Part shown: positions 24,601 to 28,121 of the stretch, in pieces | How the letters are laid out: every line of letters begins with the position of its first letter | Position numbering within the stretch: the first letter of the stretch is position 1 | Assembly: GCA_009924095.1 (NCBI GenBank) | Contig: RFSG01000019.1 | Span: forward strand, 1 to 33,630 | DNA length: 33,630 nucleotides | DNA from: Sphingobacteriia bacterium | GTDB lineage: Bacteria > Bacteroidota > Bacteroidia > J057 > RFSG01 | Reading direction: 5' to 3' | Notes under the pieces: generated by a model | The model's database searches: none | Told to the model about the DNA's origin: nothing | Seen by the model: only the letters and a program-made list of their open reading frames with translations | Program-made: the position numbers and the translations under genes

Positions 24601-27600
24601 CCAATCCTTATCCGGAACCTTCCCAACTGGAGGAAACGGAACCTATCTTTATCAATGGCAATCCTCCTCTTTTTCAATTGGTCCCTGGAGTTCCATAACG
24701 GCTGCAACCTCTGTTTCTTATGCCCCCGCTGCATTGAACAATAATACTTATTACCGGAGATTTATTGTAAGTGGACCTTGCTCTGATACAAGTTTCATAA
24801 CCATAATTACTGTAAATCCACAAATAGGAAATAATACAATCCTCAATAACCAAACTATTTGTTATAATACCACTCCCTCCACACTGACAGGATCTTCGCC
24901 TTCAGGTGGAAATGGAATCTACGCCTATACCTGGGAGTCCAGTGCTGATAACTTATTATGGGTTTCGGCAGGAGGAACGGCTATTTCTTATACTTCTGGT
25001 GCTTTATTGAATAATAGATATTTCAGAAGAATTGTAACTGCAGGAGTATGTTTACCAAATACAAGTGCAACCATAAGGGTTGTTGTAGAACCTTTACCAG
25101 GAAATAATTTTGTGGGAAGTGATCAAACCATCTGCCAAGGATCTACCCCTGCGCAATTCACAGGAAGTTTACCTACTGGCGGAAATGGTAACTATGTTTA
25201 TCAATGGGAGACAGCTTCAGGTTCTGGACCTTTGGTTTGGAATATTGCTGCACCCAATGCAACCAGTCAGAACTTTGTTTCTGTTGTGTTAACTCAGAAT
25301 AGATATTTCAGGAGAATAGTAGTGGCCGGGGTATGTCCACCGATTACCAGCCAGATTATCTCAGTTACAGTAGACCCAACTATCGGAAATAATTTCGTCG
25401 GAGCCAATCAAACTATTTGTACCGGCAACCCTTCTTCTCCATTGACAGGAACTCTACCTACCGGTGGTAATGGTAATTATACTTATCAATGGCAAAGTGG
25501 GTCCAATGGTGTAAACTGGGTATCTATGTCAGGAGAAACCCAGACCGGTTATTTTGCCGGAGTTCTTACCCAAACTCAATATTATCGTCGCATAGTCACT
25601 AGTGGTATCTGTACTCCTAATACGAGTGTGTTCGCAGAAATTTTAGTAACCGAAGATATTACTTTGAATACAATTGGAACACAACAAACCATTTGTAGTA
25701 ATCAATCTCCTGCGCTTTTAACGGGTACTCAACCTTCAGGTGGATTAGGAGTATATAATTATAATTGGGAAAGTAGCGCTGATCAATTAACCTGGTCTTC
25801 AGCTCAAAATTCAGGTGTGGCTAGTTATGCTTCCCCTGCCTTAACAAGCTCTACTTATTTCCGAAGAATTGTTCAATCTGGTCCCTGCACTGCAAACACG
25901 AGCAATAGTTTCCTAATTACAGTGTTGCCTCCAATTGTTAATAACCTTATTTCTCTGGATCAAACCATTTGTACAGGAACACCTGCTGCACAATTAACCG
26001 GCAGTATTCCTACCGGAGGAAACGGAACCTATACTTATGCCTGGATTTCAAGTGCAGATAATGCAACCTGGTCAACCTTAAGTGGAACTAACGCTGTCAA
26101 TTTCTCCCCTGGGATTCTAACCCAAAATACTTATTTCCGAAGAATCGTTACCTCGGCAGCTTGTTCAGATTCGTCTAATTTTGTTTCTATAGAATTGGTT
26201 ACTTCTCCAACGATTACTATTTCTGATGTAACCATTTGTGAAGGTAATCCTGCTGTCCTCTCTGCTCAAGTAGACATTCCAGGTGGCGTATTCACTTGGA
26301 GTGCGAGTCCATTAAATGCTTCGTCTATAACCGTTTTCCCAACGGTTACCACCACTTATACAGTAGATTATATCGTTAATGGTTGTCCTGCTCCACAAGA
26401 GGATGTTGTAGTAACCGTGAATGCTAGACCTTTAGCGACAATTCAATCCAGTGATTCTGTAATCTTCTGCTCAAATGACTTTGTTCAATTGAATGGCTTA
26501 CCTTCAGGTGCTTCCTATAGTTGGTCTGAAATTGGAACCGGAGCGAATCTTGGATTATCTCAAACTATTATAGCCAACGCATCGGGTAGTTATGTTTTAC
26601 AGGTTACGGATGGATACAATTGTGTTGGTTATGATACAATTGTTCTTACACAACGGCCTCCTATAGTATTACAAACTAATGGAGCTCTTGCCTCTTGTAC
26701 AGGAGGAAACGACGGAACGGCAAGTGTTAGCCCCAGTGGAGGAACGCCTCCTTATTCCTACTTATGGTCAACCGGAGGAACAACGGCCACGATTACCAAC
26801 TTAGCTGCCGGTGTTTATAATGTGGTTGTTACCGATGCATTAGGATGCTCTGAAATAGCTTCTGTAAACTTGGTAGATCCAACTCAATTAAATGCCACAA
26901 TTTCTACTATTGTTCCTGTTGCTTGTACTGGTCAATCTAGTGGTTCATTAACTGTAACTGCCGCTGGAGGATTAGCCCCATATACCTATTCTTGGAGTAC
27001 GGTTCCTCCCCAAACAGGTGCAACCGCTACCAATCTTGCGGTAGGTTCTTACAATGTATTAGTTACCGATGCAAACGGATGCTTTACTGTAGTGGGCGCC
27101 CAAGTCACTCAACCGCAATTCCCCCTTAGTGTTGCTATTATCCCGCCCCCTCCTCGTTGCCCAGGAGTGAGATTCCAGATCTTTGGAAATGCAACCGGAG
27201 GAACCGGACCCTACACCTACAATTGGACTCCTACCTCCGGACTTAGCAATCCATCCACAGCTAATCCATATGTTACTTATGATGTAGATATCATCTATAC
27301 CTTAACCGTAACTGATATTAATGGATGTGTGGCGACTGCCAGAGATACGGTGTTTGTATATGATAAACCTCAGGCCGATTTCCTTCCAATTTATACAACT
27401 ACTGATAGCGTTTTTTATAATGAACAAAAAGTGAGAGTCAGAAATCTTTCCTATCCAGATAGTTTAGGATATGCCTGGACTTTTGGAGATGAAACTTCTC
27501 CGGATTCTATTTTCCAACCGGTGCATAAATATTATGTTGAAGGTACCTATCAGATTACCCTAATTGTAATTTCTGAAGAGGGTTGTAGAGATACGGCTGT

Positions 27601-27898
27601 TAGGGTAGTAACCTATCGTAACATTCCAGATATTTATGTGCCCAATGCCTTTAGTCCTAATGGGGATGGAGTAAATGACTTCTTCTCAATAGCGACTATA
27701 AATATTAGAAACTTCACAGTTCAGATTTTTGATAGATGGGGAAATATGCTTTACACATCTAAAGATCCATTCTTTAGGTGGGATGGAGCTGCCAATACCT
27801 TACCCCTTCCCGAAGGAGTCTATACTTATATCCTAAAAGGAATTGGAAGTAAAGATGAACTCATTGAAGCCTCTGGAACAGTTACCCTTATTCGATAA
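3602..27898 (+). CDS. giant SprB-like T9SS surface adhesin (8098 aa)
   Basis: This is a secreted cell-surface protein, probably a long adhesive fibre. It is larger than SprB of Flavobacterium johnsoniae (about 6500 residues), the gliding adhesin with the same kind of C-terminus. In order: signal peptide ending S-F-G with Gln37 at the mature N-terminus; choice-of-anchor L-like domain about 40-280; Calx-beta-like domain about 285-388; Ig/PKD-like domain about 390-470; 77 Ig-like repeats 471-7536; two further Ig-like domains to about 7687; two SprB-type repeats 7688-7841; two PKD-like domains to about 8007; CHU_C sorting domain 8008-8098. The frame is intact throughout. The start is TTG: the in-frame stop at 3584-3586 leaves no upstream option, and the first in-frame ATG (Met49) lies past the signal peptide. 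CTG at 3647 or 3650 and GTG at 3662 are less likely alternatives. No Shine-Dalgarno sequence precedes the TTG. No SprF-like gene follows. Confidence 0.95.
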   Translation: MPVTYPSITKIIPKILLRSSVFSFVIFSCWVNISFGQLVVTSGPTANQMVNILNGGGMIISNVTMSCPDTARATFNGSTSNIGINTGVLLSTGHVANAPGPNNTSSIGTCQVLPNGRLPGDAQLNAILNAFPGPITPATYDACILEFDVQPGCDTIRISFVFASEEYPEYIGTGFSDAIGIFVSGPGIVGSPNIATLPSNIPVANPPILLDHVNSGVNSSLFVNNPGGLTVQYDGFTVRLTGKIYVPNTCGTYHVKIAIADGYDCFLDSGIFLEQGSVFCPYNTFDFTTLTSVARRTCNNGLVQLRRAGDTISALNVNYTILGDAINGVDYQTLSGTVSFPANTATVTFPIIPLLNGNPGSVDTVRLRVTNSLCGNISYDTAVVFIHPANLASAGSDITLCAGQTGNLGGSSTSGFTYSWSPATGLSSSTISNPTITLATAGVYSYQVIQTDPNACINRDTVLVTVQPAIGSNTIGPNQTVCASQLPTAFTGTIPTGGTGGYAYQWQSSTDQITWVSITGSTNTGYASGMLGVNTYFRRLVSSGACSAISSTSISVTVQPGLGNSTIGSQQTVCSGSTPAQLNGALPTGGSGSYTYQWQSSLDNSFWSNVIGSTGQNFTPGSLTTSIYYRRQTFSGTCSGSSTGVLIVVDPVVTGNVIPTTETVCSGNVPPVFTGTQPSGGNNAYVYQWQSSSDNTTWVSIPGAISGSYSSGILAGSGYFRRLVTSSACPVSISGSLFAQVLPLITGVNIGSAQTICAGTTPATLNGASPLGGNGTYTYTWQSSTDNLTWNAVVSGTGQNLSPPIINTSTYFRRQIVSGNCNAVSNTILITTNPAIGNNLTAASQTLCSGSVATTLTGSIPTGGNNIYNYQWESSLNNSTWASIPSATLTTYSPGVQSISAFYRRVVSSGICAPETGTLITITVQQAIANNSIGAQQTICSGQAPTQFTGTTPTGGSGSYTYSWQSSLDNINWVTITGAVSTQYLSGALFTQTYFRRLVAGGLCPSGISNLVQVVVEPLLGNNQILANQTVCTGSAPALLTGLLPTGGNNNYSYQWESSLNTVAWNTIAGATQTDYQPGVPIAATYFRRIVSGGTCAPLTSSTLTVVLDPIVNNNTITPSQTICQGGVPLLITGSLPGGGNGTYTYQWQSSINNSTWNTVLGITTPSYTPPPLNSNAYFRRVVISGACQLNSNSHTVVVNPGLGLITVGANQTICNGSTPTGLTGSLPSGGTGIYTYQWQSSTDNLTWNNIPPAIAQNFSPGSLTINTYFRRLVSSGACNNVAGNIVTIEVVLTPSNNIIGSQQTICSGGTASLTGTLPTGGAGAFVYTWESSLNQVAWFNAGGTNQQLTSDPLTVLTYFRRVIVSSPCPANTSNNVAVIITPAIGNNIIGVSQTLCFGVGSSPLTGSTPTGGTGSYTYEWDSSLDGSTWALISGANGTGYSPGLLTQSTYFQRRVLSGPCNSPTFTSALIVIEQQIGNNTLGADQSLCTGQAASGINGSLPSGGSGNYSYQWQSSANQITWSTITGSTFQNLAPPSILSTVYYRRVVSGGLCVPTTSAISAIYIFPLIGNNIVGANQTICTGVAPALFTGTNPTGGDGNYTYQWQSSANATVWTSLPGAVSSTYTAPTLGTLTYFRRVVTSGSCTANNSNNITVQVQGGVSNNLILSSQTICSGGTPSGFLGSSPAGGTGTYAYQWMSSTDNSSWVNVTNATLQNLTPGTLGVSTFYMRVVSSGLCPPNSSTSIQITVFPPVGNNQISSDQTLCAGGTPFQLLGSSPSGGTGTYSFIWQSSLNNSTWFNIPIGGLGQNYQPPVINANTYYRRLVNSSGCASNSSNSVTMSAMPAITNNVIGNNQTICVGQSASLITGSVPGGGNGIYNYQWESSLDSTLWIPLAGVTTVAYTPGTVASTLYFRRVLTSGPCIQATSGIRITLQPPIGNNDIQASQTLCIGTLPVQFTGTIPTGGSGAYVYQWQSSLNNSTWNSISAGTLSDYLPPTTPSSTYFRRLVTSGACAVSTSSTVVLLSITPLITNNNIQNDQTICLGSTATLLSSPVLGGGNGVFQYQWESSTNLVSWGPLTGQTNFSYGPGSLTSTTYYRRNVTSGGCSSVSDSLQVLVDLLVGGNLITPNQTICSGQLPVQISGTAPSGGTGVFTFQWQSSPNMAGFNPISGATQQYFTPGTVINTTYYRRMVASGVCPPLPSDTAIVFVNPGIGDNLISQNQTICQASTIAALLGSSPTGGIGTYSFQWQSSTDNSIWANVNGGINQNQAPLMVTVNSYFRRIVSSSSCIPSTSNTVVITVVNQITNNTVGPNQTVCSGSSPTLLTGTSPVGGSGIYTYQWESTLDPVFIAWAPITGATANTYAGGAMTQLTYFRRVVTSGLCISNSTEVAVYIDQPIGNNIIFTNQTICSGTQPTSLTGIFPSGGGGVYTYQWQSSTNNIAWNSITSTNSLNYQPPILTAGTYYRRVVTAGICPGSVSASIFINVQPSITNNTIGAGQTLCNGTLPSALTGLSPAGGTGSYTFQWQSSSDNLTWSPITGQIFTGYSPPGLVQSTYYRRVVSSGSCVQSSNVVLIEINQPISGNTLVADQTLCTGTTGQPLSGVVLSGGNGIYTYSWQSSANTISWNPVIGATGAQLTLPSVSSNIYYRRVVSSPPCPVLTSNMITITVVPNLGNNLIGSNQTICSGSPIAILTGQLPTGGSGIYTYTWESSTNNLTWIADGAGQNYTPNPLTSTSYFRRLVSSGSCNALTSSVVTITITSPLGYNIIGNSQTLCGSVPFSSLTGTVPTGGNGVFAYQWQSSLDNFTWNNFAGQINIGLTGYLLSSTTYFRRVVASGACSNQFSNVVGIVLETNILNNVIAGNNSICSGTAAYLTGAVPSGGNGFFTYQWQSSTNNLAWIGTGITSIDYPTPTLTSNTYYRRVVVSGLCVASTSTSFSVYVEPNISGNQIGSSHTICSGQTPNTLTGSLPSGGNGSFIYTWESSPDQISWSSSSGGANQNYTPTNTTSTAYYRRLVQSGGVCPTTLTSATVLILVEQAIGNNTILNSQTLCIGQAPFPLSGSTPTGGLGVFTYQWQISFDNVNWNNQIGATQTGYSPGPIFGATYYRRIITSGGVCAPSTSTSISAIPITPIGSNTVNASQTICSGSTPALLTGSNPTGGSGIYTYQWQTSNDNVNWFNDPTATALSYASPVINFQTYFRRVVGAGTCFNASNVIIVSVFPALGNNTIQSGQTICQGSSLTNLTGTSPTGGTGTYIYQWQSSSDNLTWNSLSGQTQTFLVPATLPGQYYYQRLVSSNPCFNQASNSVSILIESTIGNNSISTNQTICEGSTVQLTGTVPSGGNSNYIYQWESSTNNINWNPILSGTSVSYTSSALTQNLYFRRIINAGICSPNTSSTLTITVHPTVGNNTINTDQTICFGSASSQLTGLTPSGGNGVFVYQWESSTDLINWITAGASNNYSPGSPTVNSYYRRMINSGACTTPVTSNTISIYVNPPVGNNSISSNQSVCTGQTPPGILGTTPTGGLGNYVFVWESSANNINWTTFSSGTQTSVNPPILSGNTYFRRTIQSGACPLSISNTISYATIPGIFNNQIGNSQTLCNGGTPSALTGSIPTGGTGSYTYVWESSPDNLSWAVMTGINTTGYAVPPVSQSQYFRRIVLSGTCSDTSRTQVIVEFPIGNNQINSSQTICQFTAPAILSGSLPTGGNLNYQYTWESSANNLSWNAVAGSTLQNLNTGALTSNIYYRRVIVSGVCAPNTSSVISIQVEPAIQNNLIGASQTLCTGQLPVNLTGLTPSGGNGTFVFQWQTSNNNINWLNFTGSTNQNQTLPILSQSLYYRRMIVSGVCNTPSDTANVFVQPALGNNFIGSSQTVCIGTSPSVLTGSTPTGGNSVYGYLWQSSSDNSTWIPTSTGTAINYNTGNISNSFYFRRVLISGFCQDTTNSVLISVFPSISRNIIATDQTLCPNQVPTTFIGTLPQGGNGIFSYQWESSSNSVTWTTLPGSTNINYSHGTVTTTIYFRRVVTSGPCFNNSAALTVTVSPPINNNTVLSTQTLCRNAAPVAFTGTLPVGGTGFYSYQWQSSAQNSTWTTLPGETAITYLPPTPNVIRYYRRLVNSGSCADTSVSVSLVIEDSIGNNGITPSQTICQGQLPITLSGSVPTGGTGTFNYQWQSSNNQISWQAIAGASFPNFLPPIVNQTLYFRRVVTGIACPPSTSNEIDVTVHLLIGSNTISSNQTICFGATPASLTGSLPSGGNNIYSYQWLTSLNSNSWAVTTNGGGINHTPPALSQTLYFRRVVISGFCSPDSSNVIQVFVEPPIANNLVGSTQTICAGTAPSLFTGTVPTGGTGVYAYQWQSSANQVAWASLVGATGQNYTSGALVNLTYFRRIITSGGCRQDTSLTIQVTTNPPISNNTIFSSQTLCTGAIAAGLSGSSPGGGLGTFLYQWETSTDNVTWFPATNATLQNFAAGTPSINTYYRRIVTSGACPPLTSTTIQIEINPIIGNNTIGASQTICTGISATTLTGTVPTGGNGTYTYIWQSSTNNALWAQIPGQTQAQYSPGILGNTTYFRRVVISGPCSDNSISVGIVLTPPIANNIIASNQTICSGQSATLLTGTIPSGGNGIFSYQWESSPDNLAWTSLTGQSAVSLNPGTPTSTIYYRRNISSGPCPVLNSNSISLTVFPTLGNNLIGNSQTICSGSLPTPLTGSLPTGGSGIYSYQWLSGANPLGPWAPLSGSTLINFTPGSLTAAVYYRRIVTSLPCQDTSTVLSILVSQPLANNIVGSNQTLCSGTVPAILSGTLPTGGLGGYNYQWESSTDNLIWNTVAAATIANYLPPGLTQNTYFRRVVSAGPCPAITSNTISLSIQQAIANNTVLNNQTICSGSIPAPLTGSLPSAGTGTYTYQWQSSLDNITWNLIGGATFQNFTQPTLTQTLYFRRVVTSGICPPSTSASIQLLWLPTLGNVQIGSAQTVCAGVPIQPLTGVIPTGGNGIYSYQWESSANQILWTALPGETASQLVAGSLLNSTYFRRTTVSGTCSQVSGNVFITILSAPGNNTVGSAQTLCSGQTSSTLTGTVPTGGNGIFSYQWETSTDNATWASVGSGTNQTFSPGALTQTLYIRRVVTSSGVCASNTSNGLTITVYAPIGNHQIGVSQTICTGQLPAPFTGTTPSGGSGIFNYSWLSSVNPGGPWSPIPGANASGYTHGSIVVNTYFRRVANSLPCNDTSTVISLELNLPIGNNLISGAQTLCAGSVAGILTGTTPTGGNSNYSYQWESSLNNLAWTSIANSTNSTLSPGILSVSTYFRRIVAAGPCNANTSASIFIQVEQILGNNTLISDQTICQGQAPLPFTGSLPTGGNGNYTYQWQSSNTNVNWQVVIGATLQNYTSPALTLNRYFRRIILGGVCSGNTSNSLTIMVLPQVGNNIVGSTQTICVNTSPQAFTGSLPTGGDGIYGYQWESSSNQVAWNTLAGATQSSYSAGALVTNIYFRRIVNSGGGCANTSVSISVQVEPLIGNNLIGANQTVCASQNPFTLTGTLPTGGSSQYGYQWETSLDNLNWNSVVNLTQSSYATGTILQTTYYRRIVTAGACNPNTSNSIALTVLPSPGNNLIGSSQTICIGQVPIAFTGTIPTGGDNIYVYSWLSSTLSGGPWSVIAGATGQGYAAGALLTNTYFRRMVVSGPCSDTTLSVFIQVNLPLGNNAISSNQTICSGTAGQLLTGTLPSGGTSNYVYQWESSQDNITWILLSGGTQSTYPPGTLTLNTYFRRIVTSGPCTPNTSSSIQITVDPVIGNNTLLTDQTICQGQTPAPFTGSLPTGGNSIYSYQWQSSSTNVNWVIIPGAILQDYSSGSLTLNRYFRRIITAGVCAASTSNTLTITVLPLIGNNIVGSQQTICSSTIPQTLTGTLPSGGDGIYTYSWESSVNQVAWNILSGSTQASFTSVALTNNTYFRRIVNSGGGCSHTSASLSIQVDPPIGNNIIGNDQTICVNQAAGLLTGALPTGGFGGYNYQWESSFDNLNWSSGTNNTNSTFSPGVSIQNIYFRRVVTSGACNPQTSNVVAVTVLPSPGNNLIGASQTICFGQVPVPLTGSLPTGGNSIYVYSWLSSTQSGGPWTLIPGEVNSGYVSPGLFVNTYFRRVVVSGPCNDSSNVVSMRVNTGIGNNVINANQTICSGTAGALLTGTLPTGGNGAYGYAWESSIDNLTWNALSGSTLTSNLPGVLTQTTYYRRITTAGPCAPHTSNSIQILVNPLIGNNTVAADQTICSGDTPAGFTGSAPSGGNSIYSYQWYSSSNSINWVIIAGGIQSQYSSGSLLTNTYFQRVVSAGVCTPNTSLPLAVTVFSPIGNLQISAAQTICFNTAPLALSAATPSGGNGIYAYQWESSAQNLVWASLPGETQSVLSPGVLTSTTYYRFNLVSGPCLASSPSIRILVQPVIGNNQIFADQTICNGQTPALLTGSSPTGGNGVYAYTWESSADAINWFITGGSLINFAPGSLNQNTYYRRIAGSLPCSPSTSNQVTILVLPSLTGNVIGANQTICTGTQPALFTGAQPSGGNGNYVYQWQSSATGLSAWVTILGANTASWQNTSLTSNTYFRRYIVAGPCSDTSNVVSVLINSLIGQNTIFSNQTICFNSIPTQLTGTNPTGGSGIYTYQWESSTNLISWIQSSSGTQNTLGPPALTQTTYFRRLVSAAPCPAITSIPLTVHVDSIIGNNFIGNTQTICAGVVPLVLTGSLPTGGNLSYSYQWESSNNNIIWNSVPGAITQNFGPPALTSTTYYRRVVTAGICTPSTSASTMIWVNPVIGNNTILQAQTICTGTAPLTFTGLIPTGGDGIYVYQWQSSSNNIGWTALTGATLIDYTEGVLTATTYYRRVVTSGTCLDNSQSIQILVNPLIGNNQIVSNQTLCSGQIPATFSGSAPSGGNGFYSYVWESSANNLSWNALNAGTNSNYSSVAVAQNLYFRRTVSSPPCPANTSPVLTLLVYPPLNNNVIGVDQTICTGSVPQSLSGTFPTGGNGTYLYQWQSSSFSIGPWSSITAATSVSYAPAALNNNTYYRRFIVSGPCSDTSFITIITVNPQIGNNTILNNQTICYNTTPSTLTGSSPSGGNGIYAYTWESSADNLLWVSAGGTAISYTSGALLNNRYFRRIVTAGVCLPNTSATIRVVVEPLPGNNFVGSDQTICQGSTPAQFTGSLPTGGNGNYVYQWETASGSGPLVWNIAAPNATSQNFVSVVLTQNRYFRRIVVAGVCPPITSQIISVTVDPTIGNNFVGANQTICTGNPSSPLTGTLPTGGNGNYTYQWQSGSNGVNWVSMSGETQTGYFAGVLTQTQYYRRIVTSGICTPNTSVFAEILVTEDITLNTIGTQQTICSNQSPALLTGTQPSGGLGVYNYNWESSADQLTWSSAQNSGVASYASPALTSSTYFRRIVQSGPCTANTSNSFLITVLPPIVNNLISLDQTICTGTPAAQLTGSIPTGGNGTYTYAWISSADNATWSTLSGTNAVNFSPGILTQNTYFRRIVTSAACSDSSNFVSIELVTSPTITISDVTICEGNPAVLSAQVDIPGGVFTWSASPLNASSITVFPTVTTTYTVDYIVNGCPAPQEDVVVTVNARPLATIQSSDSVIFCSNDFVQLNGLPSGASYSWSEIGTGANLGLSQTIIANASGSYVLQVTDGYNCVGYDTIVLTQRPPIVLQTNGALASCTGGNDGTASVSPSGGTPPYSYLWSTGGTTATITNLAAGVYNVVVTDALGCSEIASVNLVDPTQLNATISTIVPVACTGQSSGSLTVTAAGGLAPYTYSWSTVPPQTGATATNLAVGSYNVLVTDANGCFTVVGAQVTQPQFPLSVAIIPPPPRCPGVRFQIFGNATGGTGPYTYNWTPTSGLSNPSTANPYVTYDVDIIYTLTVTDINGCVATARDTVFVYDKPQADFLPIYTTTDSVFYNEQKVRVRNLSYPDSLGYAWTFGDETSPDSIFQPVHKYYVEGTYQITLIVISEEGCRDTAVRVVTYRNIPDIYVPNAFSPNGDGVNDFFSIATINIRNFTVQIFDRWGNMLYTSKDPFFRWDGAANTLPLPEGVYTYILKGIGSKDELIEASGTVTLIR
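3716..4441 (+). other. choice-of-anchor L-like domain of the giant adhesin
   Basis: Within residues about 40-280 I see the typical order of this domain: G-V-L-L-S-T-G, then C-D-T-I-R-I-S-F-V-F-A-S-E-E-Y-P-E, then S-D-A-I-G-I-F-V-S-G-P-G, and finally I-A-I-A-D-G-Y-D with D-S-G-I-F-L-E. The domain is known from secreted bacterial proteins with varied C-terminal anchors. Here it is the most distal globular part if the C-terminus is held at the cell surface, so it is a candidate for the binding tip (inference). Confidence 0.75.
5012..26209 (+). repeat. array of 77 coding Ig-like repeats, about 92 aa each
   Basis: Residues 471-7536 divide without gaps into 77 units (my count) averaging 91.8 residues. 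The unit pattern is G-N-N-x-I-x-x-x-Q-T-I-C, T-G-x-x-P-T-G-G, Y-x-Y-x-W-[QE]-S-S, then T-Y-[FY]-R-R-V-V-x-S-G-x-C and a closing beta strand ending in P-x-I. Each unit keeps one Cys near its start and one near its end, plus a central Trp, as expected for a disulphide-pinned Ig-like fold. The pattern resembles CHU_C-associated Ig-like domains. DNA identity between units is limited, because codons differ even where the peptide is the same. Confidence 0.93.
17660..25936 (+). repeat. higher-order repeat: six blocks of five Ig-like units
   Basis: Units 47-76 form six five-unit blocks starting at 17660, 19040, 20420, 21800, 23174 and 24551, and unit 77 at 25937 begins a seventh. Block lengths are 1380, 1380, 1380, 1374, 1377 and 1386 bp. 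The residue after the conserved Y-x-W runs L-E-Q-E-E in blocks one to three, L-E-Y-E-E in block four and Q-E-E-Q-E in blocks five and six. The first unit of every block has C-x-D after the second Cys, and in five of the six it carries a G-P-W or related variant in the middle of the domain. Confidence 0.85.
26663..27124 (+). other. two SprB-type repeats in the giant adhesin
   Basis: Residues 7688-7841 contain two units with the SprB repeat pattern: C-T-G-G-N-D-G-T-A-S-V followed by S-G-G-T-P-P-Y-S-Y-L-W-S, N-L-A-A-G-V-Y-N-V-V-V-T-D and G-C; and C-T-G-Q-S-S-G-S-L followed by A-G-G-L-A-P-Y-T-Y-S-W-S, N-L-A-V-G-S-Y-N-V-L-V-T-D and G-C. These repeats are named after the gliding adhesin SprB. Confidence 0.88.
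27623..27895 (+). other. T9SS type B sorting domain (gliding motility-associated, CHU_C)
   Basis: The last 91 residues hold the family hallmarks: Y-V-P-N-A-F-S-P-N-G-D-G-V-N-D-F-F, then F-D-R-W-G-N, W-D-G, P-E-G-V-Y-T-Y, and the terminal G-T-V-T-L-I-R. In known cases this domain directs export by the T9SS and depends on a SprF/PorP-type partner. Confidence 0.96.
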
Positions 27899-28020
27899 AG
27901 TAATATATGAAGCAAAATTATAATCTATTATTTAGTCTGGATAATAAGATTGACCTTTTGTAACATTTGATACTTTAAACATTAAATTATATGAAAAAAA
28001 AAACACAACTTGCTTATACG

Positions 28021-28039
28021 TTAATCTTTTGAAGATTAA
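28021..28039 (+). repeat. short perfect inverted repeat
   Basis: TTAATCTT and AAGATTAA form an 8-bp perfect stem around a 3-nt TTG loop. It contains a single G-C pair and lacks a T-run, so it is a poor terminator. It could be a weak terminator, a protein-binding site or chance. Confidence 0.35.
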
Positions 28040-28071
28040 TTTGTATTGAATGAGTTTGACCTTTAAACTTT
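28040..28071 (+). promoter_or_regulatory. possible promoter of the 1802-aa adhesin gene
   Basis: TTTG at 28040-28043 and TAAACTTT at 28064-28071, spaced by 20 nt, match the Bacteroidota promoter with two mismatches in the -7 box. The leader would be about 45 nt. In this AT-rich stretch such a match has weak weight. Confidence 0.25.
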
Positions 28072-28121
28072 TAATTTAACACCAACACAAGTATCATTTT
28101 AATTAACTATATAATCCATTT

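Larger units (their letters stand above)
27899..28121 (+). other. 223-bp intergenic region between the two giant genes
   Basis: The region is very AT-rich. It holds a 13-codon open frame at 27991-28032 (MKKKTQLAYTLIF, stop TGA) that looks like the first part of a signal peptide. Its stop runs into an 8-bp inverted repeat at 28021-28039. There is no strong terminator after the first giant gene, so read-through into the second gene is possible. Confidence 0.5.

Noticed and set aside
17660..25936. Exact 1380-bp block spacing as a possible assembly artefact (artificial duplication)
   Set aside because: Blocks differ at many synonymous and replacement positions, so they cannot be copies of the same reads; copy number could still be wrong elsewhere, but I see no sign of it.
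5012..26209. Regular spacing of about 275 bp could suggest a CRISPR-like or satellite DNA array
   Set aside because: The periodicity is at protein level in one open frame; units are coding, long and diverged at synonymous sites, with no short identical repeats separated by spacers.
28021..28039. Inverted repeat as the terminator of the giant gene
   Set aside because: The stem has one G-C pair and no following T-run, and it lies more than 120 bp past the stop codon; I list it only as a repeat.
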